Positions 25,711 through 34,120 of a DNA stretch of 64,000 nucleotides are shown here, in pieces. The first letter of the stretch is position 1, and every line of letters begins with the position of its first letter. The notes under the pieces are model-generated. The model was not told where the DNA came from. It made no database searches and worked only from the letters and a program-made list of their open reading frames with translations. The position numbers were made by a program, and so were the translations under genes. Origin of the DNA: Streptomyces caelestis (GTDB lineage: Bacteria > Actinomycetota > Actinomycetes > Streptomycetales > Streptomycetaceae); the NCBI RefSeq assembly GCF_014205255.1, contig NZ_JACHNE010000001.1:620001-684000 (forward strand), in the 5' to 3' direction.

Positions 25711-25741
25711 GGCCGTCTCCTCGCCTCATGAGGAGACGGCC
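25711..25741 (+). terminator. Terminator of the ABC exporter gene
   Basis: A perfect 12-bp stem (25711-25722 with 25730-25741) around a seven-base loop, 10 bases after the stop codon. Confidence 0.8.
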
Positions 25742-25857
25742 TCGGACCGCGCCACGACCCAGTTCGCGAGCAGGTCCGCGCGGCCATCCGGGTCGGGGCC
25801 GGCTTCGGCCGGCACGAGGCCGGTGAAACCGGCGGCGTGAATGTAATGGTTGAATGT
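25726..25857 (-). pseudogene. C-terminal remnant of an unrecognised protein
   Basis: A minus-strand frame ending at 25726 reads HYIHAAGFTGLVPAEAGPD, then PDGRADLLANWVVARSEAVSS. It has normal Streptomyces coding character and looks like a protein C-terminus, but just upstream (beyond about 25857) the G+C content drops sharply and the reading becomes meaningless. It is probably a gene cut by insertion of the lower-G+C segment that carries the CGNR gene. Confidence 0.35.
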
Positions 25858-26085
25858 ATTTGACCCATGACCGCACCCTGGCGGACATGGCACGAATTTC
25901 AGATGTGCGGCCTGGTTCGTGGTGGTGCCCCTCATGTGGGCTCTGCTCCGCATCCTGCCGACCGGTATCAGAACACTTCACGTCCGAAGGAATGGTGCGG
26001 TATCTGTGGTGCACCACCAGTGGGTGGCTCATCACTCGGTCCGACTTTCAGTTGATCCAGGTTTCGTGACGCCTGAGAAGGTCGC

Positions 26086-26613
26086 ATGAAGCAAAATCAT
26101 TACGGCCGCCTTGGAGCGGTACTGTCCGCCGATTTGATCAATCTTCCCGACATGAGCGCCACCAGCATTCAACAGCTGCTTGAGACACACGAGATCCGGC
26201 GTGCAGAAATCACTGATGCCGATGTGGAGAGCTTTGGGCGCTGGCGGGACCGACTGGCACGGGCGTTCGGTTCCAGCGATGCGGTGGAGCAGTGCTCAGC
26301 TGTGAACGACCTGCTGGTGGAGGCGACCATCCGCCCCTGGGTGAGCACCCACGACGGCCTCCAGCCCCACCTTCACTTCGTGCCCGACTCAGCTGACGTG
26401 GTTTCCCGGGTCAAGGCAGTCACCGCTGGTGGCCTCGCCTTCGTCCTGTGCTGGGAAGGGGGAGCACGGCTGGGGCGATGCATGCGCTCGGAATGTGGCC
26501 GAGCGTATGTGGACACCTCCAGGAACGGGCAACGGCGTTATTGCACAGCACGCTGCGGAAACACCGAAGCAGTGATGCGACATCGTTCCCGGCGCTCACG
26601 CTTCAAGCCCTGA
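26086..26613 (+). CDS. CGNR-type zinc-finger protein (ABATE domain)
   Basis: 175 residues: an N-terminal helical ABATE-like domain and a C-terminal zinc finger with Cys132, Cys137, Cys153 and Cys157 in the pattern CxxxxC-GRAYVDTSRNGQRRYC-xxx-C. The defining CGNR tetrad reads CGNT here, losing the arginine. These proteins are putative DNA-binding stress regulators. The gene and its upstream 250 bases have clearly lower G+C than the surroundings, suggesting acquisition by transfer. No ribosome site is strong; ATG 26086 follows GAAGG. Confidence 0.85.
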   Translation: MKQNHYGRLGAVLSADLINLPDMSATSIQQLLETHEIRRAEITDADVESFGRWRDRLARAFGSSDAVEQCSAVNDLLVEATIRPWVSTHDGLQPHLHFVPDSADVVSRVKAVTAGGLAFVLCWEGGARLGRCMRSECGRAYVDTSRNGQRRYCTARCGNTEAVMRHRSRRSRFKP

Positions 26614-26724
26614 CCGGACCGCCGACTGTTGACCGTGCCCGATTCCGCCCTTCCGGCTTCGGGTGCGGTCGACTGGCCCAGGTCCTCGGCATGGTGTGCC
26701 GCTCGGAGGGCGGCCGTCCTGAGG

Positions 26725-27422
26725 TCAGCCGCCCTTGCCCGGCGCCGGTGCGGTGGGGCCTGCGTGGCCGGCGCGGAGCATCGCCTTGTAGAGGGCTTCG
26801 TGCCCGGGCGAGTCGGGGAGGGAGCCGCGGACCGGGGCCTCCGGCGACTGGATCATCAGGGCGACGACGCGTCGCCAGGCGTCGGGGGCGGCGTCGCCGG
26901 TGGCGTTGACGACGCCGGCGTTGGCCATGTGGATCAGCACCAGGTCCGAGGGGTCGAAGTCCTCGCGCAGCCGGCCTGCGGCCTCGGCCCGGTCGATGAG
27001 CTGGACCATGGCCTCGTACGCCTCGTTGCGGCGCTGCTCCAGGGCCTGGCGGTCGGGAACGTCGTGGTCAGGACGTCGGCGAAGCCGTTGTCGGCGGCCT
27101 GCATCGCGCAGGCCGTCTCGATGTAGCCGACGAAACGGTGCCAGGGGTCGGGGTCCTCCAGGGCCGTGGTGACCGCGTCGGCATAGGCACCCATACGGCC
27201 GGAGAAGACGGCGTCGACCAGCTCCGCCTTCGTCGGGAAGCGGCGGAACATGGTGGCGATCCCCACGCCCGCCTCGCGGGCCACGGACGCCATGGAGGCG
27301 TTCAGACCGTCCTGGGCGAACACCGTCCGCGCGGCGGCGGTGATCCGCTCCCGGTTGCGCTCGGCATCACTGCGCAGCGGCTGAGCGGCGGGGCCGTCGG
27401 GGTTCTGGACGCCGGGGGTCAT
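26725..27422 (-). pseudogene. Frameshifted TetR-family regulator
   Basis: The N-terminal frame (27422 leftward) has a clear TetR helix-turn-helix: RITAAARTVFAQDGLNASMA, REAGVGIATMFRRFPTKAEL. It loses sense after TTTFP near 27057, and another frame continues sensibly (QALEQRRNEAYEAMVQLI, then DRAEAAGRLREDFDPSDLVL) to a stop at 26725. One additional G in the GGG at 27055-27057 would restore a single protein of about 231 residues. It is either a true one-base deletion or a sequencing error in a homopolymer. The operator and target genes are not identified. Confidence 0.8.
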
Positions 27423-27448
27423 ACAGCGAGTGCAGCAATTGGATTACC

Positions 27449-27670
27449 TTATCCAGTTTCGCTGCTCCGGCGGTAAGACGCGGTGCACCGCAAGTGACCG
27501 CTTGCGCATGAGTTCAGCCACACCCCACATGGAACACGCCATCCTTGAGGCCACCAATTGCACACAGGGCAAGCTCCGGGCTGCACTTGATGAACCAGAC
27601 ACGCCTCGCACACGGAGTGCCCCACAAGAGCGGCGGTAGTCCCTTGGTCATGTCCCACGAGGACGTGCAC
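27449..27670 (-). CDS. Possible small Cys-rich protein
   Basis: A 73-codon frame with spaced cysteines (CEAC, CPVC, then C further on) and WWPQGWRVPCGVW reads like a small metal-binding protein, but third-position G+C is only moderate and no ribosome site is visible. The rest of the 27423-27820 interval shows nothing else supportable. Low confidence. Confidence 0.25.
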   Translation of the reverse strand: MHVLVGHDQGTTAALVGHSVCEACLVHQVQPGACPVCNWWPQGWRVPCGVWLNSCASGHLRCTASYRRSSETG

Positions 27671-27820
27671 TGTGAGTCACGCCTGACGTGCAGCCGTTGA
27701 CGTTACGACGGCTGCTTTCGTGCGTTGTCAGGGGTACGACGTCACCCGTGCCTGCCCTTCAACGGCGAAGGCCCACACCTATGCACTGGTACCTGCAGAA
27801 AGACTAGGGAAATCGCCCCC

Positions 27821-28585
27821 ATGCCTGACGCTGTCACGAGTCAGCTCGCGAAAACCGAACGCCGTCTGCACCTCTCCATCGCACCGGAGGTCGCCACCCG
27901 CTATCCGGAGTGCCACACCGCCGTCATCGTGGCCCTCGGCCTGGACAACTCCGGATCGTGGCCGCAGACGGAAGCGGAACTGAGGGAACTGGAAGGCGAG
28001 GTGGGAGCCGGCCGACGGCAGATGCCCGGTGAGGACCATCCGGCCATCGCCGCCTGGCACAACCTGCTCCGCAGCTTCGGGACCAACCCGCGACGGATGC
28101 GGCCGAGCGTCGATGCACTGGGGCGGCGACTTGCCAAGTCGGGGAGGCTGCCGCGGATTTCGCCTCTTGTCGATACCTGCAACCTCGTCTCGCTGCGTTA
28201 CACGCTGCCCACCGGCGGCTACGACCTGGATCACATCCGACACGGCTTCGCTCTGCGCCAAGCACGGCCGGGCGATGTGCACATTCCTCTCGGGCAGCCT
28301 GAGGAACGCGAGACACCCCTGCCTGGCGAGATCGTGTACGCCGATGGCCATCAGGTGCTGACGCGCCATTGGAACCACCGGGACGCCGACAACACCAAGG
28401 TCACGGAGAACACTGCCGATGCCGTGCTGTTTCTGGAAGGGATTTCGCCCGTGATCGCCCCGGAGGTACTGGAAGCGGCCCAGCGGGAGCTAGCGGACCG
28501 TGTGGCTCCACATGCCGCGTCCGTCACGCTCCACACCTTCGACCCAGCACAGGAAACGACTGTGACCTGGACGCCGACGCGTTGA
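27821..28585 (+). CDS. Free-standing B3/B4 tRNA-editing domain protein
   Basis: 254 residues matching the B3/B4 domain that, in phenylalanyl-tRNA synthetase beta subunits, hydrolyses wrongly charged tRNA. Characteristic stretches are LPRISPLVDTCNLVSLRYTLP, the GGYDLDHI turn, GEIVYADGHQVLTRHWNHRD and a terminal TADAVLFLEG. It is a stand-alone form, without synthetase domains. ATG 27821 is preferred; an upstream frame lacks support. The LysE exporter gene starts three bases after its stop. Such domains can protect cells from a non-protein amino acid; here that is an inference from neighbours. Confidence 0.88.
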   Translation: MPDAVTSQLAKTERRLHLSIAPEVATRYPECHTAVIVALGLDNSGSWPQTEAELRELEGEVGAGRRQMPGEDHPAIAAWHNLLRSFGTNPRRMRPSVDALGRRLAKSGRLPRISPLVDTCNLVSLRYTLPTGGYDLDHIRHGFALRQARPGDVHIPLGQPEERETPLPGEIVYADGHQVLTRHWNHRDADNTKVTENTADAVLFLEGISPVIAPEVLEAAQRELADRVAPHAASVTLHTFDPAQETTVTWTPTR

Positions 28586-28588
28586 TCC

Positions 28589-29197
28589 GTGGATGCCTAC
28601 TTCGCGGGGATGTTGCTCGGTCTCGCCATGATCACGCCTATCGGGCCGCAGAACATCTTCCTCATCAACCAGGGCTTCACCTTCGGCGTACCGCGGGTGT
28701 TCGTGGCGGTCGTGGCCGCCGGCATCTGCGACACCGTCCTCATATCGCTCGGCGGTGCCGGGACATCGGCGGTGCTCAACCGTATCCCCGGCATCAAGGC
28801 GTTCCTCCTGGCCGCCGGCGTGGTGTTCCTGACGTACCTGGCGGTCAAGTCCTTCCGGTCGCGTCCGGAGGACTTCGACCAGTCCACACCGCCCGAGATG
28901 CGCTGGCGCCGCGTGGTTGCGCAATGCGCCTCGGTCACCGTCTTCAACCCGCACGCCGTCCTGGACGTCGTCGGCATCCTCGGTGTGGCCATCGCGGCCC
29001 AGGCTCCGGATCACCGTCCGGTCTTCGCGGCGGGGACGGTCAGTGCCTCCTGGCTCTGGTTCACCCTCCTCGCTCTCGGCGCTTCGACGCTTCGACGCTG
29101 GCTGACACCTCAGCGCCGCGTGTGGATCGACCGGGGATCCGGCACCCTCATGCTCGTTTTCGCCGCCCTCTTCATGGGTGAACTCCTCCGCTCATGA
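28589..29197 (+). CDS. LysE/ArgO-type amino acid exporter
   Basis: 202 residues, six membrane spans. It starts with the family-specific MDAYFAGMLLGLAMITPIGPQN (P-G/I-P-Q-N motif) and includes FNPHAVLDVVGILG. LysE proteins export basic amino acids and related compounds. GTG start three bases after the B3/B4 stop, so the two are one operon. The radical SAM gene follows after 82 bases. The exported compound is unknown; a modified amino acid made by the next enzyme is an attractive possibility. Confidence 0.92.
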   Translation: MDAYFAGMLLGLAMITPIGPQNIFLINQGFTFGVPRVFVAVVAAGICDTVLISLGGAGTSAVLNRIPGIKAFLLAAGVVFLTYLAVKSFRSRPEDFDQSTPPEMRWRRVVAQCASVTVFNPHAVLDVVGILGVAIAAQAPDHRPVFAAGTVSASWLWFTLLALGASTLRRWLTPQRRVWIDRGSGTLMLVFAALFMGELLRS

Positions 29198-29278
29198 TTC
29201 GTCCCCCTACGCGTCCGCGCTCGCCCTGGTACGCGACGCGGCCGGCTCCCCTGCCCCGCACTGGAAGGGAATCGCGTC

Positions 29279-31162
29279 ATGCTCAAGATCGGCTTAGTCC
29301 AGCAGAGCGCCTGGGATCTGCCCATCGACTCCATGCCACTGGCCGCCGGCTACATGAAGGCGGTACTGGACGCGGACCCGGACCTCGGGCCCGAGACCGA
29401 CGTACGGATCCACAACCTGCGCGGCGGCTGGTCCATCATGCAGATGGCTCGCATGATCTTCGGCGACGGCGAGATACCCGATGTGCTCGCCTTCTCCGTG
29501 CTCGGCTGGAACTACCGCAACTTCGCCTGCCTCGCCGAACTCTACAAACAGCTCAAACCGGACGGCGTCACCGTCTTCGGCGGCAACCATGTCAGCAACC
29601 AGGGCCGGAAGGTGTTCCGCGAGTGCCCGTCCGTGGACATCGTCGTCAACGGCGAAGGGGAGCTGACCTTCCGGGACCTGACCGCCGCCCTCCTCACCGA
29701 CCGTCGCGAACCGCGCCTCCCCGCCATCCCCGGCCTGTCCTTCCGCTCTCCGGAGGACGGCAGCTGTGTCACCACCAGCGAGCGCGAACGGATCGACAAC
29801 CTGGACGTCATTCCGTCACCGTTCCTCACCGGGGCCATACCGCTCCTCGACCACGACGGTCATTTCCCCTACGAGTTCGCGCTCCTGGAGACGAACCGCG
29901 GTTGCCCCTACAAGTGCTCCTTCTGCTACTGGGGTGGCGCCACCGGTCAACGCGTGCGCTCCTTCTCACGTGAGCGGCTCGCCGCCGAGCTGGATCTGTT
30001 CGGCTGTCACGAGGTGCCCACCGTCTTCCTGTGCGACGCCAACTTCGGCATGCTGCAAGCCGACGAGGAGTTCACCGAGGACCTCCTCCGCATGAACGGG
30101 AAGTACGGCTTCCCCATCGCTCTGGAAGCCAACTGGGCCAAGAACAAGTCGGAGCGTTTCCACCGCATCGTTCGTACGCTCAAGGAGCGGGGATTCAAGA
30201 GCTCGTTCACCCTGGCCCTGCAGACGCTCTCCGATCAGGCGCTGACCGACATGCGGCGGCGCAACATGAAGCTCAACCAGTGGGAGGTACTCACCGACTG
30301 GCTGGCCGAGGAGGAAATGGAGGCGTTCGTCGAGCTCATCTGGGGCGCCCCCGGCGAGACGACCGAATCCTTCTTCGAGGGCTACGACAAGCTGGCGGAG
30401 AAGGTACCGAGGATCGCCGTCTACCCGCTGCTGCTCCTGCCGAACACCGACTACAGCGAGCAGCGTGACATCCACGGCTTCGTCACCGTCCGCGGGCAGT
30501 CCGACGACTTCGAGTACGTCCTCGCGAACCGTACCTCCACCCTCGAAGAGAACCTCCGCATGCAGCGCTTCATGTACCTGGCGCGGATCCTCGGGGAGAA
30601 CCAGTACTTCAAGCGGCTGTGGCACCCGGCACGGCGGCTCGCCGGAATGACCCAGTCGCAGGTCATCCACAGTCTGCTGGACTGGATCGACGCGTCGGAC
30701 CATCCGTCGGTCGTCGCCTTCCGCGACGGCTTCCCGGTCATCGCCGAATCACCGGCCGTCGCCTCCGGCCATCGCATGCTGTACAGCGACTCCCTGCTGG
30801 ACCGGGAGATCGAGCGGTGGTGGGCGCAGTCGATCGTGCCGAGGTTCCCGGAGGACTGGAGGAACGCGGGAGCGCACATGTACGCCTTCGAACGCTGGAG
30901 CCGTCCCGTCTACCAGCCCCCGGGCACCGAGCGGCCCGACGGGTGGACCGAGGCCGATGGCGAGTACACCAGTGAGGAGGTCTCCTTCCCCTATCCGATG
31001 GCAGACCTGCTCGACCGGCTCGCGACCGGGGACCTCACCTCCCCGGAGGCCGAGAAGGCGGTCTACGTGTTCCGCGGCTTGAGCGGCTTCTACCAGCACC
31101 TGGACAACCACGAGACCGGCGCGCACTACTTCACCCGTGCCGAGCGCCTCGTGCACGCCTGA
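29279..31162 (+). CDS. Cobalamin-binding radical SAM methyltransferase, KedN5-like
   Basis: 627 residues. An N-terminal B12-binding-type domain (about 1-180, with VFGGNHVSNQG and VVNGEGELTF) is followed by a radical SAM domain whose 4Fe-4S cysteines are C209, C213 and C216 (CPYKCSFCYWGGATGQR), then a long C-terminal region (LTQSQV-like MTQSQVIHSLLDW). The layout and motifs resemble the KedN5 class of methylcobalamin-dependent C-methyltransferases from enediyne pathways. Codon 6 is TTA (29294-29296), the rare leucine codon read by bldA tRNA, which typically delays expression of antibiotic-related genes. Substrate unknown. Ribosome site GGAAGGGAAT. Confidence 0.9.
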   Translation: MLKIGLVQQSAWDLPIDSMPLAAGYMKAVLDADPDLGPETDVRIHNLRGGWSIMQMARMIFGDGEIPDVLAFSVLGWNYRNFACLAELYKQLKPDGVTVFGGNHVSNQGRKVFRECPSVDIVVNGEGELTFRDLTAALLTDRREPRLPAIPGLSFRSPEDGSCVTTSERERIDNLDVIPSPFLTGAIPLLDHDGHFPYEFALLETNRGCPYKCSFCYWGGATGQRVRSFSRERLAAELDLFGCHEVPTVFLCDANFGMLQADEEFTEDLLRMNGKYGFPIALEANWAKNKSERFHRIVRTLKERGFKSSFTLALQTLSDQALTDMRRRNMKLNQWEVLTDWLAEEEMEAFVELIWGAPGETTESFFEGYDKLAEKVPRIAVYPLLLLPNTDYSEQRDIHGFVTVRGQSDDFEYVLANRTSTLEENLRMQRFMYLARILGENQYFKRLWHPARRLAGMTQSQVIHSLLDWIDASDHPSVVAFRDGFPVIAESPAVASGHRMLYSDSLLDREIERWWAQSIVPRFPEDWRNAGAHMYAFERWSRPVYQPPGTERPDGWTEADGEYTSEEVSFPYPMADLLDRLATGDLTSPEAEKAVYVFRGLSGFYQHLDNHETGAHYFTRAERLVHA

Positions 31163-31340
31163 CCAGGGCACACCGCAACCCAGGGCCCTGCGGGCCAACG
31201 GCGGCTGCGTGAGGGCGGTCTTCCCCGGTCCGCAGGGTCCTGGCAACGGGGTCGCAGGCCACGAAGCACAGGAGTAGGACGCGATCAGAAGCCGCCGCAC
31301 CGCGAGCCGCCGCAGATCAGCACATGGCTGCACGCCCCGT

Positions 31341-31898
31341 TCACGAACCACCCGGCGCCGGCCAGGCTTCGTCCGCCCTGGTCAGCGCTTCGGTGATCAT
31401 GCGGGTGGCGAACTCGCGGTCGTCGGTGAGCCGGTTGATGTGCTCCGCGAGCAGGAAGGCGGTGGCTTCCAGGGGGTTCATCTCGTCCATGGTCCAGTCT
31501 CCGTACTGCTTGCGCCACAGGCTGGGGCTCAGACCGGTGCCGGCAGCGACGAGCAGTCCAGCCATGGTGGGGATGGCTTCGGGACGGACACTCTTGGGCA
31601 TCATGCGCATCGTGGCCACGAGGTTGGGGACCACGTACTCGATGACGTCCTTGCCGTGGTCCTCGTAGGCCATCCGCAGCCACTGCATGAACATGTAGAT
31701 GAGCGTGCACGCGCCGTCCAGCAGGTCGTCGACCCCGTGAGGGCCCAAGGACACGGCGAACTGGTCGGTCAGCGCCTGTTGTTCGGCGTCGGTCTGGGAC
31801 CTGCCGTCGTAGATGGCCTTGAGCCGGGAGTCGGTCATCATGAGCGCCGCGCCCACATCACCGGCGGGAGCGTGCTCAGGGCCGCAGGGCGATGACAC
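31341..31898 (-). CDS. Hypothetical helical protein
   Basis: 185 residues from a GTG at 31898 preceded by AGGAGG with ideal spacing; an internal ATG pair near 31841 is an alternative. The protein is mostly alpha-helical (QQALTDQFAVSLGPHGVDDL, LIYMFMQWLRMAYEDHGKDV, MNPLEATAFLLAEHINRL) with no motif I recognise and no signal peptide. It converges on the radical SAM gene and may or may not belong to that system. Confidence 0.75.
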   Translation of the reverse strand: MSSPCGPEHAPAGDVGAALMMTDSRLKAIYDGRSQTDAEQQALTDQFAVSLGPHGVDDLLDGACTLIYMFMQWLRMAYEDHGKDVIEYVVPNLVATMRMMPKSVRPEAIPTMAGLLVAAGTGLSPSLWRKQYGDWTMDEMNPLEATAFLLAEHINRLTDDREFATRMITEALTRADEAWPAPGGS

Positions 31899-32496
31899 AG
31901 GGTTCCTCCTCAGCCGACCGAGGGCAGCGTGGCGTGTCCGTACAGTAACCCGCCTCTGACGGGAGGGTGTGCCGAACCCCACTACGAAGAGGCGTCCATG
32001 CGCGCTCGTCGAAGCCGAAAGGCGAAGAGATGAACGCGGCGACGAGAAATCAACAACGTATTCATGCCATCCCGGATTTGACAATCCAGTTGAATTGCGT
32101 ACGCGGTCACTGATTTCCCGTCAGCGCTTTGCTCACGGGCCGCCCGGCTCCGTCAAGCGCGACATCATCACATCGAAAAAGGCCTGGGAGCACCCGTATT
32201 CAATGCGGCGGGGTGTTAGGGTCCAGTTCATTCCGAGCAGGTACCGCCATTCGTCTGCCGAGCCCTGTCCCGGGAAGATCCGGGAATTCGGTTTGACATT
32301 CCGAGTTTCTTCGGCCCCCCCGAGTGAAGTCGCTTTCCTCGACGAGCCCCTTCGCCCCCCTTGGAGTTCCCCCTTGCCTTCCGACAGCACGACCACCGTC
32401 GCCCCGGCGCAGCCGGGCACCAAGGCGGCCACGACGACGTACGGCGCGAGGCGTGGCACCGCGATGCCTCGCGCCGTACTGGAGCGGACACACACC
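31899..32496. other. Gene-poor, lower-G+C interval
   Basis: About 600 bases. The part from 32030 to 32340 is AT-richer than its surroundings and carries no supportable gene. From a TTG at 32374 the frame MPSDSTTTVAPAQPGTKAAT runs into the HxlR gene; it resembles the N-terminus of another protein, so it may be a fused fragment or an alternative start. Confidence 0.45.
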
Positions 32497-32862
32497 ATGA
32501 CCACCCCACGGCGCTCTCAGCCGGTGCCCCCGTCCGGCCCCCAACGGCCGGCCCCGCCCGTCCCGGCCCTCACCCGGGCCTTCGCCCTGCTGGGCGAAGA
32601 CTGGAACGGCCTGATCATCGCGGCCCTTGCCAAGGGCGCGGCCGACTTCGCCCAGGTGCGCGAGCGAGTCCCCGGCATCAGCGACCGCGTGCTCGCCGAT
32701 CGGCTCCAGGGGCTGACCACGGTCGGCCTGGTCACCCGCACTGTCGATCCCGGTCAGCCACCTCGCACCCACCACGCCCTCACCTCCCACGGCAACGCCT
32801 TCCTCATCCCCCTGGCCTCTCTGGCCGTGTGGGCGCAGGACCACCTCCCTGACCCGCGGTGA
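32497..32862 (+). CDS. HxlR-like winged-helix regulator
   Basis: 121 residues from ATG 32497 (GGAG upstream). The winged-helix pattern PALTRAFALLGEDWNGLII, FAQVRERVPGISDRVLADRL, LTTVGLVTRTVDPGQPPRTH fits HxlR/MarR-like regulators. The N-terminal Cys found in redox-sensing HxlR members is absent. It overlaps the edge of a degraded gntP gene, which suggests local rearrangement; the likely target genes are not evident. Confidence 0.75.
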   Translation: MTTPRRSQPVPPSGPQRPAPPVPALTRAFALLGEDWNGLIIAALAKGAADFAQVRERVPGISDRVLADRLQGLTTVGLVTRTVDPGQPPRTHHALTSHGNAFLIPLASLAVWAQDHLPDPR

Positions 32863-33166
32863 TTACGGCAGCCCCCGTCAACCAGCCGATCACCGGCTGT
32901 GAGAAAGGCCGGCAGCAGCACGGGCAGGCCGGTGCGTTCCAGGACGTCGGCGATCGCGTCGCCGAACTGGCGACCAGGACCTTGCCGAAGACCCCGCCCG
33001 CGCCCAGGATCACCATCGCGACGGGCGGCAGCGCGGAGCCCATGACCTCGGCGATGCGGGCGCGGTCCCAGCCGCGGGCGCCCAGGAAGTAGCCGCACAG
33101 GGCGACGTCGATGAGCAGGGCCGCGACACCGGCGACCGCGATGACGAGCAGGGCGGTGTGGCTCAT
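32863..33166 (-). pseudogene. Degraded gluconate transporter (GntP family)
   Basis: From ATG 33166 the frame reads a membrane span, then GWDRARIAEVMGSALPPVAM and VILGAGGVFGKVLVAS, matching the GntP core but with much missing between. After an indel another frame continues FGDAIADVLERTGLPVLLPAFL. Only about 100 of the usual 450 residues remain, split over two frames. The preceding relic ends in an ATGA overlap with its start, so the two once formed a gluconate-type operon. Confidence 0.6.
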
Positions 33167-33300
33167 CGTCCCTCTCCTTCCCGGGCCTGCGGGGAAGAGA
33201 CGGTGACGACGGAGGAGTCTTCGCGGGCGCCGAGTCCGGCGCGCTCGCCGAGCAGGTGGAGTTGTTCGGCCGCGGCCGGGGGCACCGGGACGTGGGCGTC
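33163..33300 (-). pseudogene. C-terminal relic of a 6-phosphogluconate dehydrogenase-like enzyme
   Basis: A frame ending at 33163 reads DAHVPVPPAAAEQLHLLGER, then AGLGAREDSSVVTV. The order G/A-V-P-x-P, E-Q-L, G-L-G, D-S-S-V is the usual C-terminus of NAD-binding 2-hydroxy-3-oxopropionate reductase/6PGDH-like proteins. The rest of the gene is gone. It overlaps the gntP relic by four bases. Confidence 0.45.
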
Positions 33301-33322
33301 CTCGGTGCGCTTCGCCCCGAGC

Positions 33323-33372
33323 GGCACACCGACCGCGCCGATGAGTCGCCTCGTCGGCGCGGTCGGTGTGCC
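33323..33372 (-). terminator. Terminator of the hydrolase gene
   Basis: A perfect 19-bp stem (33323-33341 with 33354-33372) closing on a 12-base loop directly beyond the hydrolase stop codon at 33378. Confidence 0.75.
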
Positions 33373-33377
33373 CCGGG

Positions 33378-34100
33378 TCAGCCGGTCGCCCGTACCGCGT
33401 CGCGGATCAGGTCGGCGACGTCCTTCGGCCTGGAGACGGCGACCGCGTGCGACGCTCCCTCGATCTCCACGACCGTAGCCCCGGCGCGCTCGGCGCCGAA
33501 CCGCTCGACGTCGGGGTTGATCGCCTGGTCCGCTCCGGCCACCAGAGCCCAGGACGGCTTGGTCTTCCACGCGGCCGCCGTCGCCTTCTCCTCGAACGCC
33601 GCGGCGGCCAGCGGCCGCTGGGAGACGGCCAGCACCTGGGTGACGTCGGGAGCCACGTCGGCGGCGAAGACCGACGGGAAGGCGTCGGCGGCGATGGTGA
33701 CCTCGATCGCGGGGTCGCCGCCCTCGACGGGGTACGTCCACTGCTTCAGGTTGCTCACCAGCAAAGAGGTGGGGAAGCGGCCCTGCAACTCGCCGAGGCT
33801 TTCGCCCTCTTCGAGGACGTAGGCGGCGACGTAGACGAGTCCGACGACGTTCTCGGTGGTGCCGGCCACGGTGATGAGGGCACCGCCGTAGGAGTGTCCG
33901 ACCAGAACGACGGGACCGTCGACCTGGGCGGTCACGGAGGCGACGTACGCGGCGTCGGCGGCGAGCCCGCGCAGCGGGTTGGGCGGCGCGATCACCGGGA
34001 TGCCGTGGCGCTGCAGTTCGGCGATGACCCCGGTCCAGCCGGCCGCGTCGGCGAACGCGCCGTGGACCAGGACGACGGTGGGGGTGGTGGGGGCGGTCAT
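33378..34100 (-). CDS. Alpha/beta hydrolase
   Basis: 240 residues with the fold's landmarks: oxyanion segment LVHGAFADAAGW, nucleophile elbow GHSYGG (Ser near 88), a DQAINPD-type loop with the catalytic Asp, and the terminal GASHAV with catalytic His. It resembles the small esterase-like hydrolases of Streptomyces related to salicylate/hydroxynitrile-lyase folds. It starts 20 bases after the stop of another hydrolase, both leftward. Substrate unknown. Confidence 0.9.
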   Translation of the reverse strand: MTAPTTPTVVLVHGAFADAAGWTGVIAELQRHGIPVIAPPNPLRGLAADAAYVASVTAQVDGPVVLVGHSYGGALITVAGTTENVVGLVYVAAYVLEEGESLGELQGRFPTSLLVSNLKQWTYPVEGGDPAIEVTIAADAFPSVFAADVAPDVTQVLAVSQRPLAAAAFEEKATAAAWKTKPSWALVAGADQAINPDVERFGAERAGATVVEIEGASHAVAVSRPKDVADLIRDAVRATG

Positions 34101-34120
34101 GGTGGCGTCTCTTCTCGTTG

